Shown here piece by piece: positions 1-13,932 of a stretch of 64,000 nt of DNA. The notes beneath the pieces are model-generated. The model made no database searches. It saw only the letters and a program-made list of their open reading frames with translations, and had not been told where the DNA came from. The position numbers and the translations under genes were made by a program. The stretch's first letter is position 1. The number at the start of each line of letters is the position of its first letter. This DNA comes from Ichthyophonus hoferi. Its lineage: Eukaryota > Opisthokonta > Ichthyosporea > Ichthyophonida > Ichthyophonidae. The stretch lies in assembly GCA_002751075.1 (NCBI GenBank), contig NAOQ01000077.1:112740-176739 (forward strand), given 5' to 3'.

Positions 1-3000
1 GGCACGATTTGAGACGTTAGGTGCTCTAATTAATGCAATCGCACTTGTAGCGATCGCATTCCTTATGCTATTAGAGGCTCTAGAACATCTAGTAGATCAA
101 TCTGGTATGCCTGTTCCTCTCCTCTCTTTTTCTCTTTCTTTTTCTCTCTCTCCTTCTCTTTATATTATAGACTATCTTTGGTTTAGTATAACCCATCCAA
201 AGCACTTCTCTAGTCTCTTTCTCTACATTCTGTACTGCTTGCTTCATTTGTTTTATTTTTTCTCCCTCTTTCTTTCTCTTCCTCCCTCTCCATTTTCCTC
301 TCCCTCTCCCTCTCCCTCTTCCTCGCTCTGTCTCTCTCACCCACCCACACTAACATTTCTTCTCCCTCCTCTTATCAGAACTGAAAGACCCTAAATCAGT
401 GGTGATTGTAGGCTGTTTTGGTATAGCTATGAATATATTTGGAATATTCTTCTTCGGTACGTGTACATGGTTTTACTATCAGGCACAATATGAATGTGTA
501 TAACCACGCCTATGCATATGTATATGTGTATGTGTGTTTATTATTGTGCTTAATTTATATAATTGGCATTTATTTATGATTAGATAATATAATTAAGTCT
601 TGTGATATGATTCAGTGGTTAGTATAAATGGATATTGCCTGGGGTGCAGTTTGCCGTTTTTTGTGTATATGGTATTAGAAGTATGTACAACGAGTAAAAC
701 ATGTACTATCATACTATCATATCATCGTATATACTATCTTACCCTTCTTTACTCACTCTTTCTCTCTTTTTCTCTCCCTCCCTCTCTCCCTCTCCCCCTC
801 TCTTTCTCCCACCCTTCCTTCCTCTATTCTTTCATCTTTGCCTCTACCTCTCTACGCGTAGGCAACGATCATGGCCACAGCCATGGTGTGAGCCAGTTAT
901 GTCCTTGTCTGCCTCGTCTGTTCAATCGCTCTCCAGAGCCTCTTGATAATCAGATCCGCCGTCCTACAGGATATTTTTCTGTGGTATGCTTTCTTTCTCT
1001 ATCTTTTTTTTCTTTCTCTCTTGTGACTATCTCGTACGACACTAAAACCTGTATGTGAATCCTTACTTAGTGTGAGAAATATAGTCGTATAACATATAGT
1101 GTGAATGTATGTGACTATATGCTGTTGCATTAAAGCCTGTATATGTACTCCTTACTTAGTATAAAAAAATCTTAAAAATCTAAAAAATTTACATCTAGTA
1201 CAAATGACTATATTGGTGTATGGTACGATGGTACGATAAAATGAATTCCTCTTATGGGATCTATTTTATTTCAAATGACAATTGGACCACCACCTCTCTA
1301 TTTAAAACTTAGCGTATATATCTACTAATGCATTGTTGGGTGTATTGTTTTAGTATGGCCTTTCCTGCTCTTTCATTGGGGGCTGGAAGCTAATATAATA
1401 TAATGTGAGACCATAGGATATAGGATAATATAATGAGGTAGAATCTTATATTATATTTTATTATATTAGATTACAATATATAATAATATAATGTAATTTG
1501 ATATAATCTAATATGAGATGGCATAATATCTTATATTATAGGTCATGTATTGATTTATAATAGATTATATATTATATATTATATATGCATACTTCATTTT
1601 CTTCAAATATAGTGTCATTGTTTATTGGTCGTTCCACGTATCTATACCCATTCCCTCAAGTCGCATACTAGTTTGTGCGTTTCTCTTCCATCCAACCCTC
1701 CTATCAGACCAATTGCGCATGGGTAATCAGTATTGATTGGGTAGGTAGTATTAACATTTACATATAACCAATGGGTATTTAGGATTCTCTTGGCGACGAG
1801 GAGAATAGTTCCGAAGCGCAATATGACGTAGAGGAGAGGGAGACAGGTAAGGGCGTGGGTGTATGTTTTTAAAACGTACTATTTTTAGCTTGTTATAAAA
1901 GGCAGATTAAGAAAGCCTTGATGGCAATGTTAGAGCAAACTCAACAATAAATATGTATATCTGCTTCACACATATATAGCAAATTATTTAATAATAAAGT
2001 GTCTCTATTAAAATAGGAAATGTATTTCATATGTATATGCATATTTTATGTATATATTAATTGACATGGATATATATATATATGTGTGTATCAATACATA
2101 CATACATGTAGATATACGTAGATAAGATATCCCGGTAAACTTAACAGCCTAACCCACACATTTATCACACTCCCTTTCCAGAACGAACTATCCCTAATGA
2201 TGATGGCGGAAATGATGGGCTGATTAATCGTATGTTTGATTATATACAGCATAATCATAACTCTGATATGAATGGGAGTATTTTGACGGAGGATACCCAT
2301 ACGAATGTAGACCAGTATTCACTGGAGGAGTGTCAGGTAGATAGGAATGCTCATCACAATCACGATCACTATAACAATTCCGATATCGATCTTAGAACCA
2401 ATCATAACCACGATCACCATCACAATCACGACTCCGATATTGATCCCAAGTTCAATCATAATCATAATCACCATCACCATCACCATCATAACCATGAAGA
2501 TGAAAATATGTTTGTAATCTACGTTCATATTCTTGGTGACTTTTTAAGTTCCAGTGGTGTAGTACTAAGTGGTAGGTCATTCTATTATGTTTTAATGTAT
2601 TATGATTTGTTAATATATTTTTTCTTATCCTTTATATATATATATCTATGTATTTGCTTTCTATTCGTACCATATATGTTGGTATAATGATATATTTATA
2701 AATTTTTATTTTTATTTAATCGTGCCCACTAATTGGAGGGATTTTTGAAGCATTATCTCTTAATTATCTGTGCTAACTAGAATACTCAACTACCAATCTC
2801 ATCTCCCATCCAATATATTTATACTCTAATTTTTTAAAAATATTTTTTCATTCGCTATTTCTAGCCAATAAAAGGTTTTTGTGTTGTGATTACATCATTT
2901 AATGATTGATGTTATGTTTTATGTTGCGAGGGATAGTTATTAACAGCATATAAGGAGAGAAGGATGGGATAGAATAGAGATGTGCAAGTCCTAATAGGGC

Positions 3001-3278
3001 AATGTATGTGTATTGTATTAATGTTTGATTATATTCTGTTTGATTATATTATATTATAGTATGGTATAGTATATTCTGTTCTATTATATTATGTTATAGT
3101 AGTATAGTATACGATATCTATGCCTATATCCATATCCCAGTCGTCTCATGATCACTAACTATTTATGGACTAACTTTCTCTCATCGACATCTTAAATTTA
3201 CCTATTAAACTTGTTACTGCATTTTATAATCGTACTCTGATTCTCTCTATTTATTTTTCTATTCATTTTCCCTCTTTC

Positions 3279-3311
<33 letters not shown>

Positions 3312-6300
3312 TATAAGTATATCATGTGTTTCATAGTAATATAACTTATCTATATACATTATACATATATTATGCATACGCTTGTACATACATACACACC
3401 AATAATCTAACCCCATTGTCCTCCCTACAGGGATTCTAAACATGACAATTCAAGAAAATCATCGCTATCTTGTAGACCCTCTCATTACGTACTACCCCTA
3501 CTCCTTCCTCTCTTCCTCTCCCTCATTACCTCACTGCCCTATCCTTTGTCTAACTTTGTGTTATAGGTTTTATATTACACTTTGATTGGGTTTATTTTCT
3601 ATATCTATATGGGTATTGGTCTGACCTATATGTTTGTATAGCTATTGGTTGAAATGTTAATATGATAGGGCGGTGGTTACTTGTGTTTATTACTTCTAGT
3701 GTATGAATGTATATATGCCACTTAAGCTAATATCCTATATGCATATCTATGTATATGCATTTATCTAAACGTTGTTCCTTACTAAATTATGTCTCGTCTT
3801 ATGTTGGTGCTATTTGTTTCTGAACTGTCATCTATATCTCTATGATATCTACCTTATTTAATTTACTCGGTTGTACAGTGTTTATTATTCCCTATGTACA
3901 TACTTATATACACTCTTTACTGTATTTATACAATTATTGTCGTGTATGACATACACACTCCTATTTGTGCGCACATATATACATATTATTCATATACGGA
4001 CATACTATCATAGGTACATGCATACACACGCACACAGACACATGTGTTATCTCTCTTCTTTTCATCTACTATGTTAATTGAAGTAGGAAAAAAAATCTAG
4101 CATTTAAATTTGCCACAAAAAAATATTAAAGACATATACAACAAAATTGTAGGATTTTTTATGATTAATAATCTAACTGCGTCAAAATTGGTAAGAAAGT
4201 TTGTTGTTACATGTGTTTGTTGTCGCCATATGTGCTGTACACCATCTTACCTTTTCCCGCCTCATCTCCACCCACCTTCTCTCCCACAGGGCAACTGTTG
4301 CTATGATGTTTGTCACGGCAGCTATGCCTGTTGTCCTTCGTACCAGCCGTCAACTCATGCAGATAGTACCTTCCCACGTAGATCTTTACTCATTGGCTGC
4401 TACCTTAAAGACCCTACCAATCGTATCTTACCACCAACTCCGTATATGGTATATGTTTATATATTGTCAGTGTTTCATATGTGGTTTCTATTTCTTTTTA
4501 GTATTATAAGTTTTGTTATGTTCACAGTCATTCTTGCTTTGTATGTATATTATTGCTTCTCTGCGTACTGTTCTCTTTCTAAATCTATAGCTATATATAT
4601 ATATATATATATCCCTTTATCTCGCCTTTGTTATATTAATAATGTCCATTTCAGCCTGTGTACCTATTATCACATTGTGTGTATTATAGTTATTATAATT
4701 ATTATCTTACTGTTTTGTAGTTAGTATATTACTGTGTTAGAATTATTATCTCACTTTGTTGTAGTTATTATCTCACTCATTATGGATGGCGGTCACAATA
4801 ACAAGCTGCGGATTAAATAGACACAAAGGAACTTTATATTCGATATAACTGCATAAACAACAAGAAGCAAATTCTATCAGACAGAACCATTTTATATTTT
4901 CTAAACATAACATAATATATATATAGATTGCTTGATAATATAACTATCAATTATTTCTTTAAACAAAGGTTATTAATATCCTAGTATTAAGTAATAAATT
5001 TAAACTAACTGTTTTTCATCTATGTGGAATATGTAGCTGTATTCGGCACTTAATACTACAGTATATAGAATAGAAATATGATATAATATAATATAATACT
5101 ATACTATACAATACTATAAAACATATTACTATACTAACACTAACACATGTAATGTGTTTACAGGCAGCTGGTTGGTCCTCATGTGATTGGAACCGTTCAT
5201 ATTACCTTGGATTCGCACGTGGATGTAGATAGTATAGTCTCCCTTATTTTTTTATTTTTTTTTCGTTTTCTCTCTTGTTTTTTTCTCCTTCTTTTTCTTT
5301 AATCTCTCTTTCTGTCTCTGCTTCTTCCTGTTTCTCTCTTTCTTTCTCTCTTGTTCTTTTTTACACTTTTCTTTTATCGAATGATATCCCACTCATTACC
5401 ATGTCTTCTCAACTACACCCATATTTGTGTTCTCTACCTCCTGGTTGACCCTTTTTATATCTACATACCTCTACCTATCCCTCCATCTTTCTCTATCTTC
5501 ACATGCTGCTCTAAGTTTCTATACCATATCTCTCTTGTGGTGTGCTGGTGAGATGATAGTAATCACTGGGTATATAATAGTGCTTTCTATTTAATAGATA
5601 GAGAGGAATATGTTGTTAGAGTAGATACCCAACCGAAAGATGGAGGGAGAGGGAGAGAAGAAAGAAAGAAAAGGAAAAAGGTTTTAGAAAGAAAAGATAA
5701 CTGTGAAGTAAGGATTAAAAGACAACGAAAGAAATAAAACAGAAGAAAAATGATAGCATAAGAAATGGAAAATAAAGAATAAAGAAAGAAAGAGAAAGAG
5801 AGAAAACTATTAACTTGTGGTTAAAATAATGAACAAAACAAGATGAAATAGCCATGATATATTCCTTCCTTCTCCCTCCTTATACTAAGCACTAATATAG
5901 AGACCAACAGCTATGACTAAAACAATTCAAGCGGTAGAGGATGCATTCCATGCCCATGGTATCCAATCAGTGACAGTGCAAGCTGCTATCACAAGTGTAC
6001 GGGGATCCGCCACTACTAGTGTAGGTATCTTGATCTATAGTCAATAGTCAACCAGCATTATATGTATATATATATATATCATACAATAATATACCCTCAT
6101 GACGTATTTCTACTGGGTCCTTATCATCATTCTCTTCTCCGCTAACGTGTAGTAGAACCTTACTCCTGTACTGCTAGTATTGCCCTATCTAAACATATGC
6201 TGTTTGCAAGCTCATCTTAGCCCCTTTTTCCTATTTAGTTATTAAACTAGGTATTAGTTAGTGTTAATTACCACCAACCTTCCTATTAATATCCGCTCTT

Positions 6301-6781
6301 ACCATCCCTTTAACCCTAGATGTTAATTAGTGTTAATTGGATTTAATTGGTGTCAATTACCACCAACCTTCCTATTAATATTCCCCTTTACCTTTCCTCT
6401 AACCCTGGGTGCCAATTTGCTTTAATTGGTGCTAATTAGTGTTAATTACCACCAGCCTTCCTATTAATATTCTCCCTTACCTTCCCTCAAACCCCAAGTG
6501 TTAATTAGCTTTTATTCGTGTTAATTCGTGTTAATTATCACCAACCCTCCTATTAATATTTCCCCTTATATTCCCTGTAGCCCTAGGTGTTAATTAGTGT
6601 TAATTGGCTTTAATTGATATTAATTACCCTCCTTCTTATATCTACATATTAATAATATCATTCTCCTCATCTCTATAGCCCAGCCAACTACAAACCATGT
6701 CTAGACCCTATTGATTGGACTATACCTGCGACACCGGACATTCCTACACAAACCCGTTGGCTTTTTTTGAAGAATTATTAA
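1..6781 (+). CDS. Zinc transporter, cation diffusion facilitator (ZRC1/ZnT type), 5' part missing
   Basis: This is the 3' part of a proton-coupled zinc exporter of vacuole or secretory membranes. Exons read from the sequence: 1-104, 379-456, 862-983, 1793-1846, 2182-2571, 3431-3488, 4290-4448, 5164-5231, 5911-6018, then about 6684-6781; all inner junctions keep frame at GT-AG. The first exon reads ARFETLGALINAIAL, the TM3 start of the family. The 2182-2571 exon holds a long loop rich in HNH and HHH runs between TM4 and TM5, followed by HILGD, the TM5 metal site (HxxxD). The 4290 exon gives TM6 and the start of the cytoplasmic domain (VSYHQLRIW), and the 5164 exon gives IGTVHITLDSHVDVD. TM1 and TM2 lie before the window. 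The last junction is uncertain: donor at 6019 or 6021 and acceptor before 6679 or 6684 give ends at 6714 or 6781. Introns reach about 860 bp, long for a fungus. Family assignment is firm; the substrate zinc is inferred from the His-rich loop. Confidence 0.9.
2340..2508 (+). other. Histidine-rich cytoplasmic loop of the zinc transporter
   Basis: Inside the fifth visible exon the reading frame is dominated by His, Asn and Asp codons (HNHDHYNNSD, NHNHDHHHNHDSD, then seven His in a row). DNA of the type CATCAC and AATCAT is repeated, so length variation by slippage is likely. In this family the loop binds and meters zinc for transport; this is inferred from the family. Confidence 0.85.
4786..5050 (+). 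repeat. Dispersed ~260-bp repeat, copy 1
   Basis: A diverged copy of a family also seen at 29140-29390 and 58392-58642. Shared stretches in order are GGYGGCxGTCxxxAxTA, TCAGACAGAACC, TTTTATATTTTCTAAA and a closing GCTGTATTCGGCA. The fuller copies begin TGTT and end CA, as solo long terminal repeats do, but I could not find matching target duplications. It lies in an intron of the zinc transporter. Confidence 0.5.
6241..6650. repeat. 89-bp minisatellite in the last intron of the zinc transporter
   Basis: The marker CCACCAACCTTCCTATTAAT, or a close variant, recurs at 6271, 6360, 6449 and 6538, and a cut-down version follows near 6627. The spacing is 89 bases each time. Each unit carries GTTAATTAGTGTTAATTGG-like sequence before the pyrimidine-rich part. 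About four and a half units, with 10-20 percent differences between them. Confidence 0.85.
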
Positions 6782-8883
6782 GGCAGTCGTTTGGATTGGT
6801 TGTACTCATAATGGTTAATTAAGGGAATCTTCAAAGAGGTGTTTGTGTGTTTGTATATATATAGGTTTTGAAGAAGTTTACCTGATAGACTGTTTGTATA
6901 CTTGTAGTAAAAATGAAACCAATTAATGCACACCTTGTAGCATATGCCACACCTTCTATAGGTATATATGTATGTATTATGTAGAATTTTAGAATTTTCA
7001 TTTCCATTGGTTTTCAATAATTACTACTATTTTTTTAAGTACCATGAAAATTTCTGATTAGCTTCTCTATAGAAAAAAAAAAAACCTCTATCATGTGGAT
7101 TATATATATATACATTAGAAACTATTTTCCTTTTCTTCTCACTCGGCTTTAATATTGTATGGTAAAAAAGGTACCAAACAAATGCGCACGTATGCATATG
7201 TGTATATTACAACATGCATATAACATAGGCGCACTGTCCTGTGTATCTGCACTGACCAATAAAGACAGTGATATGATCATATCATGGCCAACTACATTTT
7301 TATATATATATTCTATACTATTCCAGATCTAAAACTGCATCCAGGTATTGTATGCTATAGAGTAGTTAACTTTAAAATTATATGACACTTTCATTAGTTG
7401 CTTATAAAATTTAGTATTACACTCTAATTCGTCTTTTTTTTAAATTGACACTTAACTATAATGCATATATATGTGTATGTATGTATATCTGTATTCACGT
7501 AAGCCTATCTGGTATGCTGCATTACTATGGCAACAAATTTGTGACGCTGCAATAGGTCAAAAGATAGACAATAACGTAGAGAATACGAATACTAATACTA
7601 GCATACATGTATGATCAGACAGAAATATATGCACCAATTATATATATATATATATAAATTACATCCATATTTACATGTCTACTTGCATCTCTATCTATCA
7701 CTGTTTATATTAAGCAAGGGCTCTTCAATGAATGTGAAAAGATATGTAAATAAAATTGTATTACGAATGAAGGGTTGACATGAAACATTAGACAGGTATA
7801 GTGTCCAATTGGAGCTGTAGAAGCATGGTGTTGTAGGCTACCAGCCAATGACGCAGTGGCTGGTGTTTTATTATTTCGTTCATTTCTTATTATTAAATTT
7901 TAATATTAAAAATAATATCTGTGGGTTTTTTATTTATGACATAACGTAAGATAAATTATAACTGGGTCATACATTTTGTCAGAAAATGAGATTTTCAATA
8001 TGCCAATTAAAATCTAAAAATTCATTGGCATGGTGGGTACAAATTATTCGACACTTAGCGTGTTGTGTGATCCAATAAGAACTTATTACGTTGACATCTG
8101 AAACATAAAGATCCTTTTTAACTCCACCAATCCTTGAAAGCAGTAGTTCAGCAGATGATTGTCTTACGGCTCACGAGTACAACAAACAATAAGAATATAT
8201 AAACGTGTGTGTATATTATATAGTTAATTATAGAACTACTACATATAGTTACGCATTAGCCCAATGTAGCTTGCATGCTCATGTATGAAAACAATTTATA
8301 ACTTTAATAATAGATAAATTCTTATTAATTTATTAATCCGCGCTTAATATAGCTTATTTCCACGCCAGCTTTACCGTTATTATTAAACTACTACCTAGTA
8401 ACCGTGACCCCGGCCTCACATCATTAGATATTTCTAATATAGTAATTAATGTGTAACAGTAATTGAGTATGTTTGTAGGATCTTGATCCTCATATATATC
8501 TCTTCTGCAACAATGTTACCAATGAAGTTTGAGTTTAAAATTTAATATTACACTATAAGCAAGATAATTGAATGATATGATACTCAATCTTACTTAGCCA
8601 ATCACCAATCTGGAAATAGGTGGGTAAAAGGTCATAATATACATTTTAAGTAAGCAGAATAGGCAAATACATAGGTATGTGTATATATCTGCATGTATGA
8701 TAGTATTCCAGTAGGTAGGTATGTGTTATAACGTAGACAGTGGTCAGTTGAGCAATGATGTATATCATACTATACAGCATAAATAATAAATGATAATTAT
8801 ATGATGTAGCATAGGTATGTAGATGCATACGGTGAGAGAGAGATTAGGATTACAGATCAACTGGATGATTGGGCAGATAAAAA
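6782..8883. other. Intergenic, between zinc transporter and Dad4 3' ends
   Basis: Convergent intergenic stretch. It is AT-rich, with short TA runs near 7100, 7300 and 7640. No exon with good codon content and paired splice sites was found on either strand. Small open frames here look like chance. Confidence 0.5.
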
Positions 8884-10367
8884 TCAATACAGTGGAGTAG
8901 TAGATTGCTGTGATGTAGATCGGGCCACTGTCACCTTCCTACAATAACTATCCCAGATCGTGCTAATGCAAGAATAATCCTCGTTGTATGCTTTCACTTC
9001 CTGTGGATGGCCAGGGTTAGTGTGGTCTTGCACTGCGAGTATTGGTAGTAGTATAGTGTAATATAATATAGTAGAGGAGAGGAGAATAGAATAAACTAAA
9101 GTATAATATAGTGTAGTAAAGTATAATATAATATAATTACAATATTGTCCAATAAACAGTCACATATTGGCAATTTAAAATCCTTTAAAATTATTATAAA
9201 GCTAAGAATGAAACGTGAACAGAGCTGGCCATCAATAGATTTTTCCAAAATGCAAGAAACTCTACCCAGGCAATGATGTATCCAATTTTATTTAAGTCAA
9301 TTAGAATGAGAATATAAAATTAAAAGGGTAGATGATTGGATTACTGTTGAAAGCTATTGCTATTATTAAGACAGAGATATCGACTATGAATCAATAAAAT
9401 TGTAAAATAACACATATCCAAGGAAAATCACTTACCTGCATACTACTATTAACATCAGCCAATAGCTCGTTTAGTTTTTCAATGTGGACTACAACACGAT
9501 CCAAAAGCATCTATATGATTGAATGGATTTTAGTAGTCAATAATAACCATATAAAGGTGTGCATATACAAATATACACAAGTAAAATCGCATGAATAATT
9601 TCTATGTATAGAATTACATGCAGAGCAGCAATCAGATAATGACTAAAGATGCTTTCGAAATTGGTATATCTATGCACCTCCTACTTGCACTAGATTATTA
9701 TAGAAAAAATACAGAGCCAAAACCTTTACGATACAAACACTTGCCTATTCATAATCCTAGACGTGTATTGTGTTGAAACAGGTATTGAAACAAATATTGA
9801 AAACGGTTAAGATTATATGAGTGTGTATAAAGATACAAATATTAAGGCTATTTCTTGGAAGAGTATTAGGCCGTAGGTATAAACAAGGTACAAAGAGTAA
9901 AGAAATATAAAGTAGAACTGGGTATTTGTGTACAAGTCTTATTAAGTAGTTTTACACTTGTATGTGCATTTATTTATACCCATGGATACAATAGCTGAAA
10001 CTTGCGCGGTCTATGCACTTAAGCAATAATATAAATGGTCCTGTGTGTAAGTATGCAAGCATAATTATACATGGCCGTCTGAACACAACATATGCATATA
10101 CTATCATCCGTATAGAAACATGCACATGAAGTTAGTCTTAATTGGTTCTGATGATAAAATTTTCCCCTCCATTAGTAAGAGTTTAATAGTAAAAAAAAAA
10201 TGTCTGAAGGAAAGGAAAAGGGTACAATTCACAAGGGTACAACAATGAAATAGTAAACTTGGCCATGGAAGGAATGATTTAAAAGTAAAATAACCGTACT
10301 AAAGTAAATACGTTGTAGAACTTACCCCCTTCTCTTGTGTGTATGGATCCATGGCTTCACAATTCAT
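8884..10367 (-). CDS. DASH/Dam1 complex subunit Dad4-like protein
   Basis: A small kinetochore protein of the ring-forming DASH complex, which couples chromosomes to microtubules. Three exons on the minus strand: 10326-10367, 9436-9510 and 8884-9000, all joining in phase 0 at GT-AG sites with GTAAGT-type donors. The product starts MDPYTQEKG if the inner ATG at 10352 is used (72 aa); an in-frame ATG at 10367 would add MNCEA. It continues LLDRVVVHIEKLNELLADVN, then EVKAYNEDYSCISTIWDSYC, and ends QQSTTPLY. Family Dad4 proteins are about 72 aa, begin ME/DNPYEEQ and share ILxRIxxNVEKLNExxxxLN and AYNEDxxxxxxxWxxYxRN, which this matches in order. No single exon is long enough to be noticed alone. 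The call rests on remembered family patterns, not a database search. Confidence 0.75.
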
Positions 10368-12638
10368 AATTAGAATGCTCTGACTGCAGGAAGCGCACTA
10401 ATAAATAGCAATAAATATTAACAAATAATAATAAATACTAATTGGAATAGAAACGAACAGAGCAGTGTGGCAAAGAATTGCTTTAATCACAAAATATAGA
10501 ATTAAACAATATATTAGGTGTGGTGTGTCAATTGTCTAACAACTTTATACTTCGTGCATTATGCGCCTTATTCTGGCGTATTTTCGATATATAGTATGCA
10601 CTGTACATAATCCATGTTTTAATTGTTTTAATGGGTTCAACCAGAAAAAAACGATCAAGATCTCATAATTTTTAATTACTGATTGATTGCAGATTAATTA
10701 CGGATCCTATAAATTTGGGTGATTTTAAGATGTAGATCGTAACGATTTATTAGATATCATAATAGATTTTACCAATCAATTGATCCTTGGAAGTAGATGG
10801 TAACGAGTCATTGGAAATGACACAGATCTTCCTGATTGATTGAGATGATACATAAGTGGTACCGATTGATGGAAAACAGTCAAAGCGTAACAAGTAATTT
10901 TTAATTATTCTATAGTATCTGTGTTAAGTCTATATACTCTTAAAAGCATACCATGTTTTACGATGCATATATGCATACCCGTTAATCGAAATCACATATC
11001 AAAAAAGTTGATCTTACGACCTCACAATTGTCATTGGAAATGCAATTCCAAAATATGCTTACCAGCCATATATAGTAGATATTAGTGTGAATTCTATCGC
11101 AGTATTTCTAAAATTATCGTAATTAATTAGTATCTGGTATCTTCACCCACTCAGCCCTTCTTCATTTGGACTCCTAAATGGCCACCTAAATCACTAGGTA
11201 AGATTTGTAAATAGTGACCTTGCGCACATTATTCACTAATGCTCGAATCACAACTATAGTCACTAAGCTGGCTCACTTTTTTTTTTTTTCAAAAGACAGC
11301 CACCAATGTGCTCCAGGCCAGTGCTGACCTCTATATATAGTAATTAATATACAATGATACCAATTAATCAACTGTTAAGTATCTATGTCAACTATTAATG
11401 CTAGTTAATAGAGATTGCCCAACGCTGAATATAATTTAAAAACATTTAGTGCCAAAATTGTCAAACTCTGACGCGTTATTTGTCACGATATCCAATCAGT
11501 TCAATATAATTGTTGAGACCGATTCGAATTGAATAAAAACCAATGTTTAGCTGATTGGAGCTGATTGGCGTATTTCATGTACTAATTGAAGTGTCATTAT
11601 TGGAATGGCCACTAGATTGGAACGACAACTGGAAGAAATACCTACTATCTAGGGTACTATGTATACATTACATATACAAGTATAAACACGTATATATAAC
11701 CGAATCAAATATGGGATCATGGAGTAGTTGAGGTTGCAAAACCTAAACCTGGGTAATAAATTTGTAGAACTGGATTATATAAGATTGGTCTATGCTTTAT
11801 CATAGGGCTTGGGGGTGGCAAAAGGTTTTCACTGAACCTGTTGAAAGGCTTGGCTACGCATATATTTCTATATAGCTTCCCTTCATATATATCATATATA
11901 AGAAATCCATTGGATCGGCATCATTCTCATCAGTCAATCGTATCTAGGCGACATGATCGCTTAAGCACAAATACGTGAAATGCATCTCAAATATGCGAAT
12001 AGGACGCAAGGTTCATAAGATCACTACTTGCCCAATCATTATTTAAGAAAGCTTAGAAACCCCCTACTCACACCTCTCACTAATAATTTTTTCTGCTCTG
12101 GTAATTTTTTCTTTTTTAATATTTAGCACTGGTAGCAAAACTTAGCTATCGTTAATACGGAATTTTTTGAAAAAACAATACAATATAACTGGTAAGGGAC
12201 TTGCCCGTTATTATATTATCAGTTGGTGAGACGTATTTACAGTTTTCTGCAACTCATTGCCAATTAAGTGCTAACTAATAGAATATTACTAATTACATTA
12301 CCTAATTTGGCAAGCTTGATCTATGTTAAATGAGCATTGTTTTAATCGACGCCATACCTCGTGTAAAATATGAAGCCATGGAGTGGGTTACACGCCCTAC
12401 TATACCTTATAGAGGAATACAATGTAAAACTACCTATTTTTAGGCTAAGGCTCACAATACTGTTATATAAAAGAGTAAAAGACTAACTTCAATGAAACCT
12501 ATACAAATTTTTGAGTTGCATATTTCCAGCTTATTCTTATCAGAGTTAACTACTTGCATAACAAATTTCCCATTGGTAATGGATTTTGTTTTCTATTTTT
12601 ATTTGTGAATAGCCACTAAACTCTTGGAGTAAGAACAG

Positions 12639-12646
12639 TGACGTCA
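12639..12646. promoter_or_regulatory. TGACGTCA palindrome (bZIP/CRE-type site)
   Basis: A perfect eight-base palindrome of the kind bound by ATF/CREB bZIP factors, about 1.1 kb before the MADS-box start codon. Binding is inferred; a chance match in 64 kb is possible. Confidence 0.3.
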
Positions 12647-13237
12647 TTTTTAATGATTGTAGGGCAAAACAAACTGATCGGTTTTAATTATTTACATATT
12701 ATAACATACCTTAAGACCACAGCTGTATAATTTTTTTTATGTATAATTTTTTTTATTAATAATAGATTGTTTTAAATATATCTATTGTTTGTACAGTTAA
12801 ATATTGTTTTACAAGATACTAACGTTGTCATCTATCGAATCTGCAAAGTTCAAACGATTTGATTCATTGGTTAATCATTTCATTGCTTAATATCATTTAT
12901 TATTATTTATTATTACTAACGGTCAAATTTGGTTACTCTTTGGGTTTGTCTAAGACCATTATCACACTAACAAGACAAGCAATCAGTTGAATTATATAAA
13001 AAGCAATAGCTAATAACAAAAAAAATAAATTATAAAATCTAACCAAAAAAATTTCCAATACACGTTTAAAAAATTCACAATATAAATATAAAAATAAACC
13101 AAAAAATAATAACTAAATTTAATATAAAAAACTTAAAGTTAAAATTTAAATTTTAAAAAATACTATTTCCTTATCACCCTGGGATAAGTGAGTTTCGAGC
13201 ACGCCGATAAAGGCATTTACCAATCGTTGCCAGCATA

Positions 13238-13245
13238 TCACGTGA
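13238..13245. promoter_or_regulatory. TCACGTGA palindrome (bHLH E-box)
   Basis: A perfect extended E-box of the Cbf1/Pho4/USF type, in a locally GC-richer stretch about 520 bp before the MADS-box start codon. The position suits a promoter site; function is inferred. Confidence 0.35.
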
Positions 13246-13731
13246 CCTAGTGACCTGTCTCCACTCCATATATGTCGCCATCGGATCGTTATGTTCTCAA
13301 TTAGGCTTTTTCCTTTGCCCTTTTACGGTATTGCGCGCCAACTTTGTATATCGCATGTGAAGGAACTGATCTGGAACCTCACGGTTCAAGGTACACAATA
13401 TGCTAGGGAAGGGTAATGTGGGAACGACGGGTATACAGCTAAATTATACATTTATATTAAAACTTACTGTAGTGGCTATGTTGCTATGTTGGTTGGGACT
13501 GTAGAAGGACAGGGAGGAAAGAAACGGACGTTACTTTTTTTATAGCAAAAAAAAAAAAAATGGCTTGTTTTATTACTTTAGCTTTCTTTTGCAGTTTGAA
13601 AATAATAAATAATAAATAAACTTGGGAAAATTTGGTTTTGCGTTATATGGAGCTAAGTTTTTTATTTTTGATTTATAAGGGTGTTCTGATAACTTGAACG
13701 AAAATGGCTATTTCCTACATTTGCATTTTTT

Positions 13732-13932
13732 TTACCAGAAATATTTACGAAATTTTTGCAGAAAATGCAAGACCTCTCCGTGAGGCAACTTGACAAAATG
13801 AATGAAGCCGTGGGTTTGATACCAGGCGGCGATTCTTGTAAGTAACGCTTTTCCTTTTTTGATGGATTGTTCAGCTATGGTGATTATTGTAGTATCGTCG
13901 TGTAACATGTTTGTCAACTTGGCCTTTAACAT
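13732..13932 (-). other. Antisense open frame over MADS-box exon 1 (rejected as a gene)
   Basis: A 66-codon open frame on the minus strand overlaps the first MADS-box exon and its donor. It is explained as the shadow of that exon, since the plus frame continues in phase through seven further exons. Confidence 0.3.

Larger units (their letters stand above)
10368..13764. other. Intergenic between divergent Dad4-like and MADS-box genes
   Basis: 3.4 kb of AT-rich DNA between two divergent genes. It must hold the promoters of both, and probably 5' untranslated exons of the MADS-box gene. No coding exon could be supported. It contains a TGACGTCA palindrome at 12639-12646 and a TCACGTGA palindrome at 13238-13245, and is less AT-rich from 13190 to 13450. 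Confidence 0.5.

Noticed and set aside
65-394. Open frames over the pyrimidine-rich stretch at 120-370
   Set aside because: Low-complexity CT-rich intron of the zinc transporter; the exon part is in another frame and is included in that gene.
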